A stretch of DNA of 64,000 bases from Bacteroidia bacterium (GCA_016742095.1 JACVCJ010000018.1:19675-83674); one strand, 5' to 3'; positions 18,811 to 29,438 are shown, numbered from the stretch's first letter. A program made the numbers and translations. Notes: generated from the letters alone by a model not told the origin.

Positions 18811-20616
18811 ATGCCCAAACACAGCCCGCTCTATCTCCTCTTCCTGTTGCTGTCGGTACAGCTCCCTGCCCAGGACCTGCCCGAACTGAGCCCCGAAGCC
18901 CTGTACCATAACGACAGCCTCTGGAACATGACCCTTGAAAATCCGCCACTGGCAGTACCTTACGGGAAACAACTCCTCTCCAGGGCCCTGAAAGAAAGAA
19001 ATATAGAATGGTGTGCCGATATCAGCGCCCGCCTTTCCGTAGCGTACGACCTGCTCGGGTACAAAGATTCGGCCGCCTATTTTGCCCTGCGCGCCCTGCC
19101 CGTGTACGAAACGCTGGAAGACCTGGCCGATATGGCCTTTGTATACAACGGGCTCGGACTCATCTACTACAGCCAGAAACAATATCCGCTTGCCATTTCC
19201 TATCACAAAAGATCACTCGATACCGAAATACAGCTGAAGAACCTGGAAGGGGTAGCCAGTTCCATGGTAAACCTGGGCATCTGCTACGCGTACCTCGACA
19301 GTACGGAACGTACCATACGCTACTACCTGCAGGCCGACAGTATTTACAGGAACAACGGCATGGAACAAATGCGCTCCGGCGCCCTCTCCAACCTGCTCAA
19401 TATGTACCTGCGGCTCAAAGAGTACGACAGGGCACGGACCATTATGAACGAGCTGAAAAAATTACCTCCGAAAGGCTTGGAACTGCCCGAGGACCGGATC
19501 ATGCAGCTGAACCTGGAGGCCAGCCTGCTGCTGAACACGGGACAGCCCCAGGCCGCCCTGGCCCTGCACCGCAAAGCCACGGCCCTGGCCGAACAGTTCC
19601 GCATGCGCGAAAAAATGAGGGAATGCTACGAAAAACTGGCCGAGAACCACGCCCGCCTGCAGCGGTACGATTCCGCCTACCATTACCTTTTTAAAAGCAC
19701 CGGCATCGGCGATTCGCTCTACAACGTACAACTGGCGGCCCAGGTGAACGATCTCAGCCTGCAGTACGAGACCGAAAAAAAAGACCGGGCCCTGGCCGAA
19801 CTGCGTGTACGCAACCTGCAGGACATACAGAAACAGCGTTTGCAGGACGAAGAACTGCGCGAAAAAAAATTACAGATCTACATCCTGGGCCTCCTCATCT
19901 TCATTGCTTCGGGCACCGTACTTGCCCTGGCCTACATTGTACGTACGAACCGCCGCAATAACCGCCTGTTGCAGGAAAAGAACCGCCTCATCGAGGAAAA
20001 CCTTCAGCACCGCGAAATACTGCTGGGCGAAGTACACCACCGGGTAAAGAACAACCTGCAGCTGGTGGTGAGCATACTGCAGTTACAGGCCCGTTCCCTG
20101 GACGACGAGAAGGTGCGCTCCGTCCTCGACGACTGTATACACCGCATCCATACCATGGGCCGCATACACCGGCAGCTGTACACGGGCGATAATCCCGAGA
20201 CCGTGGCCATACGCCCTTTTATACAGGAAATAGCCGAAGTACTGGGCGAGAACGGCAAACCCGGTGCCCCCGTCCGTTTCGAAAGCGATATCGAAGCCCT
20301 GCAACTCCCCCTGGAATACGCCGTACCGCTGGGACTCATCATCAACGAACTGCTTACCAATGCCGCCAAATATGCCTTCGACGACAACACGGCAGGGACC
20401 ATCGGCGTAAGCCTGCACCGGGACGGAGAACAACTGCGGCTGAGCGTTTACGACAACGGCAAAGGCATGGACCCCGGCAGCACGGGCGATTCCTTCGGGT
20501 TCCGGCTCATCGGCAGTATGGTACGCCAGATCGGCGCTGAGTGGAATACCGGATACAGCGGCGGCACCCGGCACATTTTTTTCATACCTTTCACAGGCCA
20601 ATTTAAAACCACATGA
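18811..20616 (+). CDS. TPR-containing sensor histidine kinase (HisKA_2 type)
   Basis: TPR-like N-terminus, one TM, H-box LLGEVHHRVKNNLQLVVSILQLQAR, HATPase motifs NELLTNAAKYAF and DNGKGMDPG. Confidence 0.88.
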   Translation: MPKHSPLYLLFLLLSVQLPAQDLPELSPEALYHNDSLWNMTLENPPLAVPYGKQLLSRALKERNIEWCADISARLSVAYDLLGYKDSAAYFALRALPVYETLEDLADMAFVYNGLGLIYYSQKQYPLAISYHKRSLDTEIQLKNLEGVASSMVNLGICYAYLDSTERTIRYYLQADSIYRNNGMEQMRSGALSNLLNMYLRLKEYDRARTIMNELKKLPPKGLELPEDRIMQLNLEASLLLNTGQPQAALALHRKATALAEQFRMREKMRECYEKLAENHARLQRYDSAYHYLFKSTGIGDSLYNVQLAAQVNDLSLQYETEKKDRALAELRVRNLQDIQKQRLQDEELREKKLQIYILGLLIFIASGTVLALAYIVRTNRRNNRLLQEKNRLIEENLQHREILLGEVHHRVKNNLQLVVSILQLQARSLDDEKVRSVLDDCIHRIHTMGRIHRQLYTGDNPETVAIRPFIQEIAEVLGENGKPGAPVRFESDIEALQLPLEYAVPLGLIINELLTNAAKYAFDDNTAGTIGVSLHRDGEQLRLSVYDNGKGMDPGSTGDSFGFRLIGSMVRQIGAEWNTGYSGGTRHIFFIPFTGQFKTT

Positions 20617-21326
20617 GCACAACCCGCATCCTCATCGTAGAAGATGAGGCCCTCATTGCCGATCACCTCGAGATACTCCTGCGCGAGAAAGGCTATACCG
20701 TTACCGGCATCTGCGACGAAGCCGGCGCGGTTATGACGGCCATTGCCGCCGAACGGCCCGACCTGGTGCTGCTCGACATCATGCTGAAAGGCGCCCTCGA
20801 CGGGGTGGACATAGCCCATACCCTGCGCCATAAACACGGCATTCCCTTTGTTTTCATCACCTCTTCGGCCGACGAAAAGACCATTGAACGTGTAAAACAT
20901 ACCGACCCGGAAGGCTTTATCCTGAAGCCTTTCCAGGAAACCGACCTGCTTACCCAGGTAGACATCGTTCTGCACCGTCTGCGCCACAGCGCCGGGAATA
21001 CCGCGGAACACGATCCCGATAGCATTTACGTAAAAGACAAACACGCCTGGGTAAAAGTACGGCTCGGCGATATCCTGTTCGTAAAGGCCGAGGACAACTA
21101 TACCCTGCTCTGCACCGCACAGCAGCGCTACATTGTGAACCGAAACCTGAAATCGGTGGAAGAGAACCTGCCCGCCGGCCGTTTTTTACGCGTACACCGT
21201 TCCTATATCGTCAACACCGATTACATTACCCGCCTGCAGCCCAATTCGGTACTGGTGCAGGAGGAAGAGATCCCCATCGGTAATACCATGCGCAACGAAC
21301 TCATGAAACACATCCGCACGTTGTAG
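20613..21326 (+). CDS. LytTR-family response regulator
   Basis: Receiver domain (ILIVEDEALIADHLEI, DLVLLDIML) and LytTR domain; ATGA overlap with the kinase gene. Confidence 0.9.
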   Translation: MSTTRILIVEDEALIADHLEILLREKGYTVTGICDEAGAVMTAIAAERPDLVLLDIMLKGALDGVDIAHTLRHKHGIPFVFITSSADEKTIERVKHTDPEGFILKPFQETDLLTQVDIVLHRLRHSAGNTAEHDPDSIYVKDKHAWVKVRLGDILFVKAEDNYTLLCTAQQRYIVNRNLKSVEENLPAGRFLRVHRSYIVNTDYITRLQPNSVLVQEEEIPIGNTMRNELMKHIRTL

Positions 21327-21380
21327 AAAAATAGCTGTTAATTAAGAAACATTCCGTCACAAAATACGTACACAATAAGT

Positions 21381-21749
21381 ATGCAAAAATTACCTGCTCA
21401 AAGCAAAAATTTCGACAAGAGGAAGCGTCTGGCCCTCATTCTGAGTATCGTTTTTGATGCCGTCGGTATGATCTCGTATATCTTTCCGGCGCTGGGCGAA
21501 TCGTTCGACTTTGTGTGGGCCCCGATAGCGGGTCTGGCCAATATACTGCTGTTCGGCGGGTGGGCCGGTATACTGGGTGGCGTAGGCACCTTTGCCGAGG
21601 AACTGCTGCCTTTTACCGATTTTATCCCGAGCTTCCTGATCATGTGGTTCGTGAAGTTCATCCTGCTCGAAAAACGTACCCGTCAGCAACTCGACGGCGA
21701 GGCCGCCGACGCGTCAGAAACCCGCGAACTGGCAGGGCAGAACAAATAA
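21381..21749 (+). CDS. small membrane protein, unknown function
   Basis: 122 aa with three hydrophobic segments. Confidence 0.6.
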   Translation: MQKLPAQSKNFDKRKRLALILSIVFDAVGMISYIFPALGESFDFVWAPIAGLANILLFGGWAGILGGVGTFAEELLPFTDFIPSFLIMWFVKFILLEKRTRQQLDGEAADASETRELAGQNK

Positions 21750-21822
21750 GGGCATCGATAAAATTTATTTCTCGAAACTAAAGGTTAATTCTACCTTTGT
21801 TTAAATCTTTCGTAATTCAACA

Positions 21823-23229
21823 ATGAACAGTTATGATGTTGCCGTGATCGGCTCGGGACCGGGTGGGTATATTGCCGCCATCCGTTGCGCACAGTTAGGA
21901 ATGAAAACAGCTATTATCGAACGGTATCCCTCACTGGGCGGCACCTGTCTGAACGTAGGATGTATTCCTTCCAAGGCACTGCTCGATACTTCGGAACATT
22001 TTTACAATGCCGGTCATAGCTTTGCCCAGCACGGCATCCTGCTGGATAACCTGCGCCCTGATTTCGGTCAGATGATCGCCCGCAAGGCCAAAGTGGTAAA
22101 GGACAACTGCGACGGGGTGGCCTACCTGATGAAGAAGAACAAGATCGACGTATATACCGGTCACGGTTCCTTCGAGAACGCCAATACCCTGCTCATTACC
22201 AAGGATGACGGCAGCAGCGATAAAATTTCAGCCAAAAAAGTGATCATTGCCACGGGCTCCAAACCTTCGACCCTGCCCGGGCTGGAGATCGATAAAAAAC
22301 GCATCATCACCTCTACGGAGGCCCTGGAACTGAAAGAGATACCCAAACACCTGGTGCTGATCGGCGGCGGGGTCATCGGTATCGAGCTGGGTTCCGTTTA
22401 CGCACGCCTCGGCAGCAAGGTTTCGGTAGTGGAATATGCCGACAGCATCATCGGCAGCATGGACCGTGAACTGGGCAAGGAACTGCAGAAAATATGCAAA
22501 AAACTGGGCTTCGAGTTCTACCTGAAACACAAGGTGACGGGCGCGGAAAACACCGGTGAAGGCGTAGTGGTGAAAGCCGAGAACATGGCCAATAACGAAA
22601 CGGTAAGCATCGAAGGCGATTACTGCCTGGTAGCCGTAGGCCGCCGCCCCTACACCGATAAACTGGGACTGGAGAACGCCGGTCTGCAGACGGACGAACG
22701 CGGACGTATCCCGGTAAATGCCCATAAAGAGACCAAAGTACCCGGTATCTTTGCCATCGGCGACGTGATCGAAGGCGTGATGCTGGCCCACAAAGCCGAA
22801 GAAGAAGGCGTATACGTGGCCGAATACCTGAACGGCCAGAAGCCGCACATCAATCCTCTGCTGATCCCGGGTATCGTATATACATGGCCCGAAGTGGCTG
22901 CGGCAGGCTATACCGAGGAACAGCTGAAAGAAAAAGGAACGGCTTACAAAAGCGGTAAATTTCCCTTTATCGCCAGCGGCCGCGCCCGTGCCAGCATGGA
23001 CACCGACGGTTTTGTAAAAGTACTGGCCGACGCTGCCACCGACGAGGTGCTGGGCGTGCACATTATCGGGGCCCGCGCGGCAGACCTGATCATGGAAGCC
23101 GTGGTTGCCATGGAATTCCGGGCCAGCGCCGAAGATATTGGTCGAATTTGTCACGGTCACCCCACCTTTAGCGAAGCCCTGAAAGATGCGGCCTTAAATG
23201 CCAGTGACAAAAGGGCTTTGAACATGTGA
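21823..23229 (+). CDS. lpdA: dihydrolipoyl dehydrogenase
   Basis: 468 aa; GGTCLNVGCIPSKALL redox-active disulfide, C-terminal CHGHPTFSEALKDAAL. Confidence 0.95.
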   Translation: MNSYDVAVIGSGPGGYIAAIRCAQLGMKTAIIERYPSLGGTCLNVGCIPSKALLDTSEHFYNAGHSFAQHGILLDNLRPDFGQMIARKAKVVKDNCDGVAYLMKKNKIDVYTGHGSFENANTLLITKDDGSSDKISAKKVIIATGSKPSTLPGLEIDKKRIITSTEALELKEIPKHLVLIGGGVIGIELGSVYARLGSKVSVVEYADSIIGSMDRELGKELQKICKKLGFEFYLKHKVTGAENTGEGVVVKAENMANNETVSIEGDYCLVAVGRRPYTDKLGLENAGLQTDERGRIPVNAHKETKVPGIFAIGDVIEGVMLAHKAEEEGVYVAEYLNGQKPHINPLLIPGIVYTWPEVAAAGYTEEQLKEKGTAYKSGKFPFIASGRARASMDTDGFVKVLADAATDEVLGVHIIGARAADLIMEAVVAMEFRASAEDIGRICHGHPTFSEALKDAALNASDKRALNM

Positions 23230-23290
23230 TACTACCTGTAATCGTTACCACAGGCTAAAAATAATAGTATGGTAATATTATAGAAAAGTT

Positions 23291-23319
23291 GTTTGTTCAA
23301 TTTTAATTGTATAGATTTG
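23291..23319 (+). promoter_or_regulatory. putative promoter of T9SS cargo gene
   Basis: TTG ending 23291, 20 bp, then TAGATTTG (23312-23319). Confidence 0.4.
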
Positions 23320-23347
23320 TAAGAGTAAATTTATAATAATTAGCAAA

Positions 23348-24532
23348 ATGAAGAAAAGATTACTATTTCTGGCCTTAGGCGCCTCTTTGGGATTTACAGC
23401 CTACAGCCAGGTACAAACACAATCTGCAATGCCTAATTTAAAGTACAGAGTTGCTCCGACTCAGAAATACACGGTTTCTGACAAGGCAACAGGCTCTTAC
23501 TATGTGGATGCCGAAGGTTATGACAGCTACCTGCTTTCTAACCCGAACAGCACTTTCGTAGCGCCTGTGAACCGCAACTTTGCTGACTCTTTCGAGTTCG
23601 GGGTTACTTACCAGGTTTACAAACAAATTGCCCGTACTACGGACTACACGAACTTTGAGCTGGTACCGAACGCGAACATCACCTCCATGACCATCGACAG
23701 TATCTTCATCAATACCGCTCACTTCAGAAGTTCTACCACGCCTTCCAACGTAAACGACTCCCTGTTCGTTGCACTGGTACGTGTAGACGCTAACGGCCGT
23801 CCGGTTGACGCCACAGCTGCTGACGTATACTGGAGAGATACCATCGTTACCAACGTTGACCTGGTTGGTCAGCCTTCAGGTACAGGTTATCCGACCGCAC
23901 GTCTGATCTTTACGCCGAACATCACACTGCCGGCTGCTGCCCAGGGTGCTTTCGCCATCCGTATGGAATACCGCGCTCCGATCGGTGACTCCCTGATGCC
24001 CGTAGTATCTTATCCTACAGATGGTACTTCACAGTGTCTGACCACAGACGGTATCTTTGAATCTTTCTTCTACCCGTCTGCTTTCTACAGAGTAGTTCTG
24101 CCTCCGGCGATCTCTGTAATGGTTCCGACCACTTCAGGTGACTATGTATGGTACTATGACTGTAACAACAGCGGCGCTCCCGACGGTCCTGCCGAAAACC
24201 CCTACCAGACATGGTCTCAGTGGGCTTATGTAACGATGGCCGATAACGTATCTATCGAAGAGCACGCCGCTGCCGGTCTGAACTACATCTACGCCGCTCC
24301 GAACCCGGTAACCGATATGGCGAACATCAACTTTGCCGTTAGCAAAAACATCGAGAAAGCCGAACTGAAAATTACCGATATCACCGGTAAAGAACTGCAG
24401 CGTATGAACCTGGGTTCACTGACCAACGGTAAATTCGTTCGTTCGATCGACTTCAACCAGTATCCTGCCGGTATCTATTTCTATACCCTGATCCTCGACG
24501 GTCAGAGCACAACAGGAAAACTGATCAAATAA
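23348..24532 (+). CDS. T9SS type A sorting domain-containing protein
   Basis: 394 aa; C-terminal YAAPNPVTDMANINFAVSKNIEKAELKITDITGKEL...GIYFYTLILDGQSTTGKLIK. Confidence 0.85.
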   Translation: MKKRLLFLALGASLGFTAYSQVQTQSAMPNLKYRVAPTQKYTVSDKATGSYYVDAEGYDSYLLSNPNSTFVAPVNRNFADSFEFGVTYQVYKQIARTTDYTNFELVPNANITSMTIDSIFINTAHFRSSTTPSNVNDSLFVALVRVDANGRPVDATAADVYWRDTIVTNVDLVGQPSGTGYPTARLIFTPNITLPAAAQGAFAIRMEYRAPIGDSLMPVVSYPTDGTSQCLTTDGIFESFFYPSAFYRVVLPPAISVMVPTTSGDYVWYYDCNNSGAPDGPAENPYQTWSQWAYVTMADNVSIEEHAAAGLNYIYAAPNPVTDMANINFAVSKNIEKAELKITDITGKELQRMNLGSLTNGKFVRSIDFNQYPAGIYFYTLILDGQSTTGKLIK

Positions 24533-24552
24533 TTATCGTACATACGATATCG

Positions 24553-24578
24553 AAAAGGCCGGTACACACCGGCCTTTT
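24553..24578 (+). terminator. intrinsic terminator
   Basis: AAAAGGCCGG-tacaca-CCGGCCTTTT. Confidence 0.9.
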
Positions 24579-24592
24579 TTTGTGTCTTTTAA

Positions 24593-24623
24593 TTTGGGAT
24601 TGCCAAAGGAAACTTTATATTTG
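24593..24623 (+). promoter_or_regulatory. putative Bacteroidota housekeeping promoter
   Basis: TTTG (24593-24596), 19 bp, TATATTTG (24616-24623). Confidence 0.55.
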
Positions 24624-24652
24624 TGTTATAAACACAACAACATATATAAGAA

Positions 24653-25645
24653 ATGAAGAAAATTTTTACAATTGCAGCCATTGCTGTAAGTGTTAGTGCA
24701 TTTGCACAGAGAAATGTAAGTAACATTACCTCCACCACCAGCCGTACTATCGGTAACACATTCGCAGCCAAAGCCGACACCTTATTACTTCCGGGTGCAG
24801 CAAGCGACACAGCCTGCTCCAGCCTTGCCACATATACGTTTAACCAGGGCGGTCAGCCGGGTGGTTTTATCACCGGCGTGAACGTATTCGCCGATGCTGA
24901 AAAAGGTCAGGTATTCAGCACCAACCTGCCGGGCGCCAGTGTAACAGGCGCTATCGGGTTCTTTGCGATTAAAGCGGTAATGACCCCTGCAGGAGCTGCG
25001 GATAACTATGTAGCCAAAGTGTACAGCCTGAACTCAACCGACACTACCGTTACCCTGCTGGGTACAAGTCTGCCGGTTGCACTCTCCGCTATCGACACCA
25101 CATTCGGTCCCAGTGGTCCGGCCGCTACTCCATTCCTGTTTGCCTCACCCGTTTCCGTTCCTTCTACCTTCGTGGTAACGTTCGAAGTAGTAAAACTGAA
25201 CGCGAACGATTCCATCACTTCAGGTGTTGTACTTTACTCATTTGAAGACGGCTGTGGCGACGGAGCTTTCGAGATCTGGAACGACGGTACACCTTCCTAT
25301 ATTTCTGCAGCATGGGGACTGAATACAGACCTGCTCACTGCCGTAAGCATCCAGTACGGAACCGTAGGCCTGGACAACAACGTAGCTGAAAACAGCTTTA
25401 GCATGTTCCCGAACCCTGCTTCCAATAACGCTACCATCAACTACAACCTGACCGAAGGCGGTAAAGTGACCATGCAGGTTACCAATATGGCCGGACAGGT
25501 AGTAATGAACCTGAACGAAGGCGTTAAAGGTGCCGGTAACTACACACGTAACCTGGACCTGAGCAGCCTGAGCAACGGTATCTACGTGTACAGCATCAAC
25601 GTTGACGGTAAGATCAGCAAAGGAAAATTCGTAGTAGCCAAATAA
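24653..25645 (+). CDS. T9SS type A sorting domain-containing protein
   Basis: 330 aa; signal peptide; C-terminal FSMFPNPASNNATINYNLTEGGKVTMQVTNMAGQVV...GIYVYSINVDGKISKGKFVVAK. Confidence 0.85.
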   Translation: MKKIFTIAAIAVSVSAFAQRNVSNITSTTSRTIGNTFAAKADTLLLPGAASDTACSSLATYTFNQGGQPGGFITGVNVFADAEKGQVFSTNLPGASVTGAIGFFAIKAVMTPAGAADNYVAKVYSLNSTDTTVTLLGTSLPVALSAIDTTFGPSGPAATPFLFASPVSVPSTFVVTFEVVKLNANDSITSGVVLYSFEDGCGDGAFEIWNDGTPSYISAAWGLNTDLLTAVSIQYGTVGLDNNVAENSFSMFPNPASNNATINYNLTEGGKVTMQVTNMAGQVVMNLNEGVKGAGNYTRNLDLSSLSNGIYVYSINVDGKISKGKFVVAK

Positions 25646-25669
25646 GGCATTGCGATAAAACAATATGCG

Positions 25670-25693
25670 AACCGCTTCCGCTACGGAGGCGGT
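25670..25693 (+). terminator. intrinsic terminator
   Basis: AACCGCTTCCG-cta-CGGAGGCGGTT followed by T-tract. Confidence 0.85.
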
Positions 25694-25723
25694 TTTTTTA
25701 TTTCTGTAAGGACTGTTTACGGA

Positions 25724-26203
25724 TCATGGACCGGGAGGAATTCCCCGGCTGTATCTCCGGACCATATTGTCGATCTGTCTTTTGTTCTGCTGCTGCAGTA
25801 AGGAGGGATACAAATTCAGCGGTATGTTCATGAGCATACCGGCCGCGGCGTGCAGGTATAGGCCATCCATGAGTTTTATCACCGCAAAAACTGCAACGAA
25901 TACAAACCCGATCAGGTGGCTTATCTCTGAAAAGGTCATTTCGTTCCGTAATTCCTGCAGCCGGCTTATGCCCGTACTGCCTTTCAGCTGCAGTTTCTGG
26001 TTCAGGTATTTAAAGAAAGTGTTTTTTACGATCCACTTAAATACACCCAGCCCGATCGCTTTATTCAGGGCCCCGCTCTTTATAAAGTTCAGGCTGGAAC
26101 GCTTGTAGTATGCTGTATTTCTCAGGAACACGGTAAGGAGCATTCCCGCCGTCCAGGAAATAACGGTTATGGAAAGGCCGAATGTAAAAGCTTTGATGAT
26201 CAT
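25724..26203 (-). CDS. membrane protein, CrtO-like acyltransferase-family-like
   Basis: 159 aa; three to four hydrophobic segments and C-terminal NIPLNLYPSLLQQQNKRQI. Confidence 0.45.
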   Translation of the reverse strand: MIIKAFTFGLSITVISWTAGMLLTVFLRNTAYYKRSSLNFIKSGALNKAIGLGVFKWIVKNTFFKYLNQKLQLKGSTGISRLQELRNEMTFSEISHLIGFVFVAVFAVIKLMDGLYLHAAAGMLMNIPLNLYPSLLQQQNKRQIDNMVRRYSRGIPPGP

Positions 26204-26238
26204 TGTTCTGTAGTAACCTGGAAGTTATTGAGTCAGAC

Positions 26239-27111
26239 TTATTTTAGGAGACGGTAGTTCCGGTAGGAGAAATCGAGCCCGAGGTACCTGCGCAGGAAAC
26301 TTTTGGCCCGTTCCTTGAACGAAGTACGGTTAAAGGCGATATCATAGTCGAATTTCCAGTTTTTACGCCTTATACGCTCTTCCATTACCTTCGGGTGGGT
26401 TCCTGTATACCTTTCGAGCTGATCGATGCCGCTGTAGTGAAATTCTTCGGCTTTGGCCACGTGTTTTTCGAGCCAGGCATCGTCGTGCCACATTTTATGA
26501 AAGTTCTCCTGCTTGCGTTGCATGGCCGCAGGCTCTTTTACCCAGCCGTAATGGTGTATGTAGGCCGGCATGGCCACTACGTTCAGTTTCTGGTCATTGT
26601 CCTTGCGAAAGCCCTGGGCATCGCGGTACGAATAGATACCGGCCCGTTTCCGCACTACCCGTATCTCGTTGCGGTACCAGGAAGAACTGGCCCCGGTGTA
26701 ATCGTAGGACCCGTAGAAATGCCGGTAACGGAACAGCAGTCCGTCCACCCGTTCATCATCCTTATACCTGTGCATAAAGGTATACACGGTCTGTGCATCG
26801 CTTTCGGGCAGTACTTCATCGCCCTGGATGTAAAAAGCCCAGTCGGCATCTTCGGGTACGGCGGCATAGGCCTTGTCGGTCTCCTGTGCCAGCACGCGGC
26901 CGCCTTCGCGCAGACTGTCGTCCCACACCGTATCGATAATGCGGACCCGTCCCGGGGCGATCTGCTCCACCAGTTCACGTGTGCCGTCGTCGGAATTACC
27001 CACGGCCACAATGACCTCGCTGCACAGCGGCAGTATGGACAGGACGGCCTCCCGCACGGGATAATCGTACTTTACCGCATTGCGTATAAATGTGAAACCT
27101 ACTACTTTCAT
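26239..27111 (-). CDS. family 2 glycosyltransferase
   Basis: MKVVGFTFIRNAVKYDYPVREAVLSILPLCSEVIVAVGNSDDGTRELVEQI, DADWAFYIQGDEVL; likely start 27111 rather than 27129. Confidence 0.8.
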   Translation of the reverse strand: MKVVGFTFIRNAVKYDYPVREAVLSILPLCSEVIVAVGNSDDGTRELVEQIAPGRVRIIDTVWDDSLREGGRVLAQETDKAYAAVPEDADWAFYIQGDEVLPESDAQTVYTFMHRYKDDERVDGLLFRYRHFYGSYDYTGASSSWYRNEIRVVRKRAGIYSYRDAQGFRKDNDQKLNVVAMPAYIHHYGWVKEPAAMQRKQENFHKMWHDDAWLEKHVAKAEEFHYSGIDQLERYTGTHPKVMEERIRRKNWKFDYDIAFNRTSFKERAKSFLRRYLGLDFSYRNYRLLK

Positions 27112-27137
27112 GCCCTGCAAAGAACGCAAAAAGTGGC

Positions 27138-27620
27138 TTAACGGCCTTCGCGGTCCGAATAAAGTTGTCCCGTTCTCATTTTGTACAGTATCTCCAGCGA
27201 GCGTTTTATACGGCTGTCCACGTTCTTTACGCTGGTAACATAGTGCACTACGCCGCGCTTTTTGCCGGTGGTAAAGGTCTCGAATATGGCACGGGCCTCA
27301 TCGTCCTGTTCCAGGGCCGCCTGGAGCTCTTCGGGGATCTCGAGGTATTCGTTATCGATCCAGCTGAACTGCACGTGCACTTCGTCGCCCTGTTTTATTT
27401 TAGCTTCCCGGCGCAGGGGACCGCCTACCATAAAGAATTTGCCGCCGGAGCGTTCGCTCTGCACGGCCAGGTTAAAGGGCGTAACCCCGTTGAGCAGTCC
27501 CCGGGCACGCAAACGGCCTTTGGGCAGCACCGCCACGATCTCTTCGGGCAGGTACAGACCGGTGTGGGCTTCTTTTTCGAGCAGCTCCAGGCGGGTTATG
27601 AAGGAAAATGTGTAGTCCAT
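27138..27620 (-). CDS. DUF1905/YdeI-OmpD-associated family protein
   Basis: 160 aa; LRARGLLNGVTPFNLAVQ...EELQAALEQDDEARAIFETFTTGKKRGVVHYVTSVKNVDSRIKRSLEIL. Confidence 0.65.
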   Translation of the reverse strand: MDYTFSFITRLELLEKEAHTGLYLPEEIVAVLPKGRLRARGLLNGVTPFNLAVQSERSGGKFFMVGGPLRREAKIKQGDEVHVQFSWIDNEYLEIPEELQAALEQDDEARAIFETFTTGKKRGVVHYVTSVKNVDSRIKRSLEILYKMRTGQLYSDREGR

Positions 27621-27624
27621 AGCG

Positions 27625-28674
27625 TCAGAACCATTTTTTAAAGCGGAAATACAGGAAAAGCACGGCGGCGATCAGCACCATGGAAAGGATCACGATGATA
27701 AAACCGTAGGGATGGTCCTTGAGCGGCAATACCTCGAAGTTCATGCCATAGATACCCGCCAGCAGGTTCAGCGGGATAAATACCGCCGACACAATGGTAA
27801 GCACCTTGGTAATGTTGCCCAGGCGTGTATTGGAGGTACTGATGTACACGTCCATAAGTCCGTTGGCCATATCGCGTACGTTCTCCGTATTTTCGGCCAC
27901 CTGCACAATATGTTCGTGCAGTTCTTTCAGGTATTTTAGGGTACGTTTTTCGAACACCTTCTCTTCGGCATGCAGCATGAGAAATACGGCCTCCTTGAGC
28001 GGGAAAACGGCCTTACGCAGCAGCAGGGCCTCTTTTTTGAGGCGGCGTATATCGCCCAGGGATTCCTTGTCGGGATTGCTGAGGATGGAATCTTCGGTGC
28101 TGACGATGTTCTCCTCTACGAGGTCGAGCACCCAGAAATAATTATCGATCATTACGTCGAGCAGGGCGTAGAACAGGTAGTCGGACTTCCGTTGCCGGAT
28201 CCTGCCGCCGGAGCTGCGGATGCGGTCGCGCACCTTGTCGAACACATCGCCGTGCTTGAACTGGAAAGTGAACAGCATATTGCCGATGAGCAGGAAGGAA
28301 ACGTGTTCTTCGAGCACATAGCCCTCGCTGGGTTCGCGGTACAGCATTTTGGCCACGGCAAAGGCATAGCCTTCGTACACCTCGAATTTGGGGCGGGTAT
28401 CGGCATCCAGTATATCTTCCACTACCAGGCGGTCGATGCTGTAGGCTTCCACGATCTTTTCAAAAACGCTGATGTCCGATGTGCCTTCTACGTTCACCCA
28501 CACGGTTTCGCCGCTGTCGCGCAGGGCAAACACCTCTTCGATGGAACCGCACACCTGTTCGCTGAGCGCGCTCTCTGCATATTTTATGTAAGAAATGCGC
28601 ACAGGCCCCCTGTCGTCTGACAGAGAAATGATGGTACCCGGCGGCAGTCCCATTTTTTTGGCAGCAAATGTCAT
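27625..28674 (-). CDS. corA: CorA family Mg2+/Co2+ transporter
   Basis: 349 aa; NLLAGIYGMNFEVLP (GMN motif) and two C-terminal TMs. Confidence 0.93.
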   Translation of the reverse strand: MTFAAKKMGLPPGTIISLSDDRGPVRISYIKYAESALSEQVCGSIEEVFALRDSGETVWVNVEGTSDISVFEKIVEAYSIDRLVVEDILDADTRPKFEVYEGYAFAVAKMLYREPSEGYVLEEHVSFLLIGNMLFTFQFKHGDVFDKVRDRIRSSGGRIRQRKSDYLFYALLDVMIDNYFWVLDLVEENIVSTEDSILSNPDKESLGDIRRLKKEALLLRKAVFPLKEAVFLMLHAEEKVFEKRTLKYLKELHEHIVQVAENTENVRDMANGLMDVYISTSNTRLGNITKVLTIVSAVFIPLNLLAGIYGMNFEVLPLKDHPYGFIIVILSMVLIAAVLFLYFRFKKWF

Positions 28675-29363
28675 ACGTCCTCCCTGTTAAAAGGTGAATT
28701 CTGGTTGTGGATCCGGATGGCACGCACCGAAAACCAGATGCCGAGTACCAGGGATACCGCGGCTCCGATCCATGCGTATGCCGAATTCGTTACAAATAAA
28801 GTAAAATCATAGGCACCGTGCATCAGTACAGGTATCAGTAACGAAAGACCGAACTGCAGGCTGCGTTTGTGGTCCCGGTGTTTGGCCTGGCCCAGGTAAA
28901 AACCCATGATGATGCCGAACACGGTATGAGCCGGTATGGCCGTAAACATGCGCAATACGGCAATAGGTACGCCACCGGCATTGATATACAGTACGTTCTC
29001 CACGAAGGCGAAGCCCAGCGAAACCATGACGGCATAGGTAATACCGTCGTAGGGTTCGTTAAAGTCCTTGCTGCGGTAGGCCAGCAGGATCACCACCACC
29101 CATTTCCAGAATTCTTCGATAAGGCCTACAAAAATAAAGGCGGATACCAGTATGCCACCGATACCGGCTTCGCGCGGTTTGTTGAAAATAAGGTCGGCCG
29201 TGAGTTCCATAATTACGATGGGTATACAGCTGAGCATACCGCCCAGGAAACAGAAGACCAGGCGTCTGACAGGTTCCTTTTCCCATTTATCTCTCCAGTA
29301 TATCAGGGCCGCCGCTGCCAGTACGGGGGCCAATGCCAGTGCTACTACCTCCAGAAAATTCAT
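28671..29363 (-). CDS. PrsW family intramembrane metalloprotease
   Basis: 230 aa; FVGLIEEFWKWVVV (EExxK), AIPAHTVFGIIMGFYLG, LLIPVLMHGAYDF motifs; ATGA overlap with corA. Confidence 0.85.
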   Translation of the reverse strand: MNFLEVVALALAPVLAAAALIYWRDKWEKEPVRRLVFCFLGGMLSCIPIVIMELTADLIFNKPREAGIGGILVSAFIFVGLIEEFWKWVVVILLAYRSKDFNEPYDGITYAVMVSLGFAFVENVLYINAGGVPIAVLRMFTAIPAHTVFGIIMGFYLGQAKHRDHKRSLQFGLSLLIPVLMHGAYDFTLFVTNSAYAWIGAAVSLVLGIWFSVRAIRIHNQNSPFNREDV

Positions 29364-29403
29364 ATGACTAAAGATACTACTTTTTTTAAAACGCAGTTAT
29401 ACC

Positions 29404-29438
29404 TTGTACCAGGTACAAAAACCACAGGACACATGTGT
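29404..29438. promoter_or_regulatory. two palindromes in the prsW/ECF sigma divergent region
   Basis: TTGTACC-A-GGTACAA (29404-29418) and ACACATGTGT (29429-29438); TATCTTCG (29448-29455) resembles a -7 box for the + gene. Confidence 0.5.

Noticed and set aside
17558-18949. 463-aa - strand ORF
   Set aside because: Shadow of nqrF.
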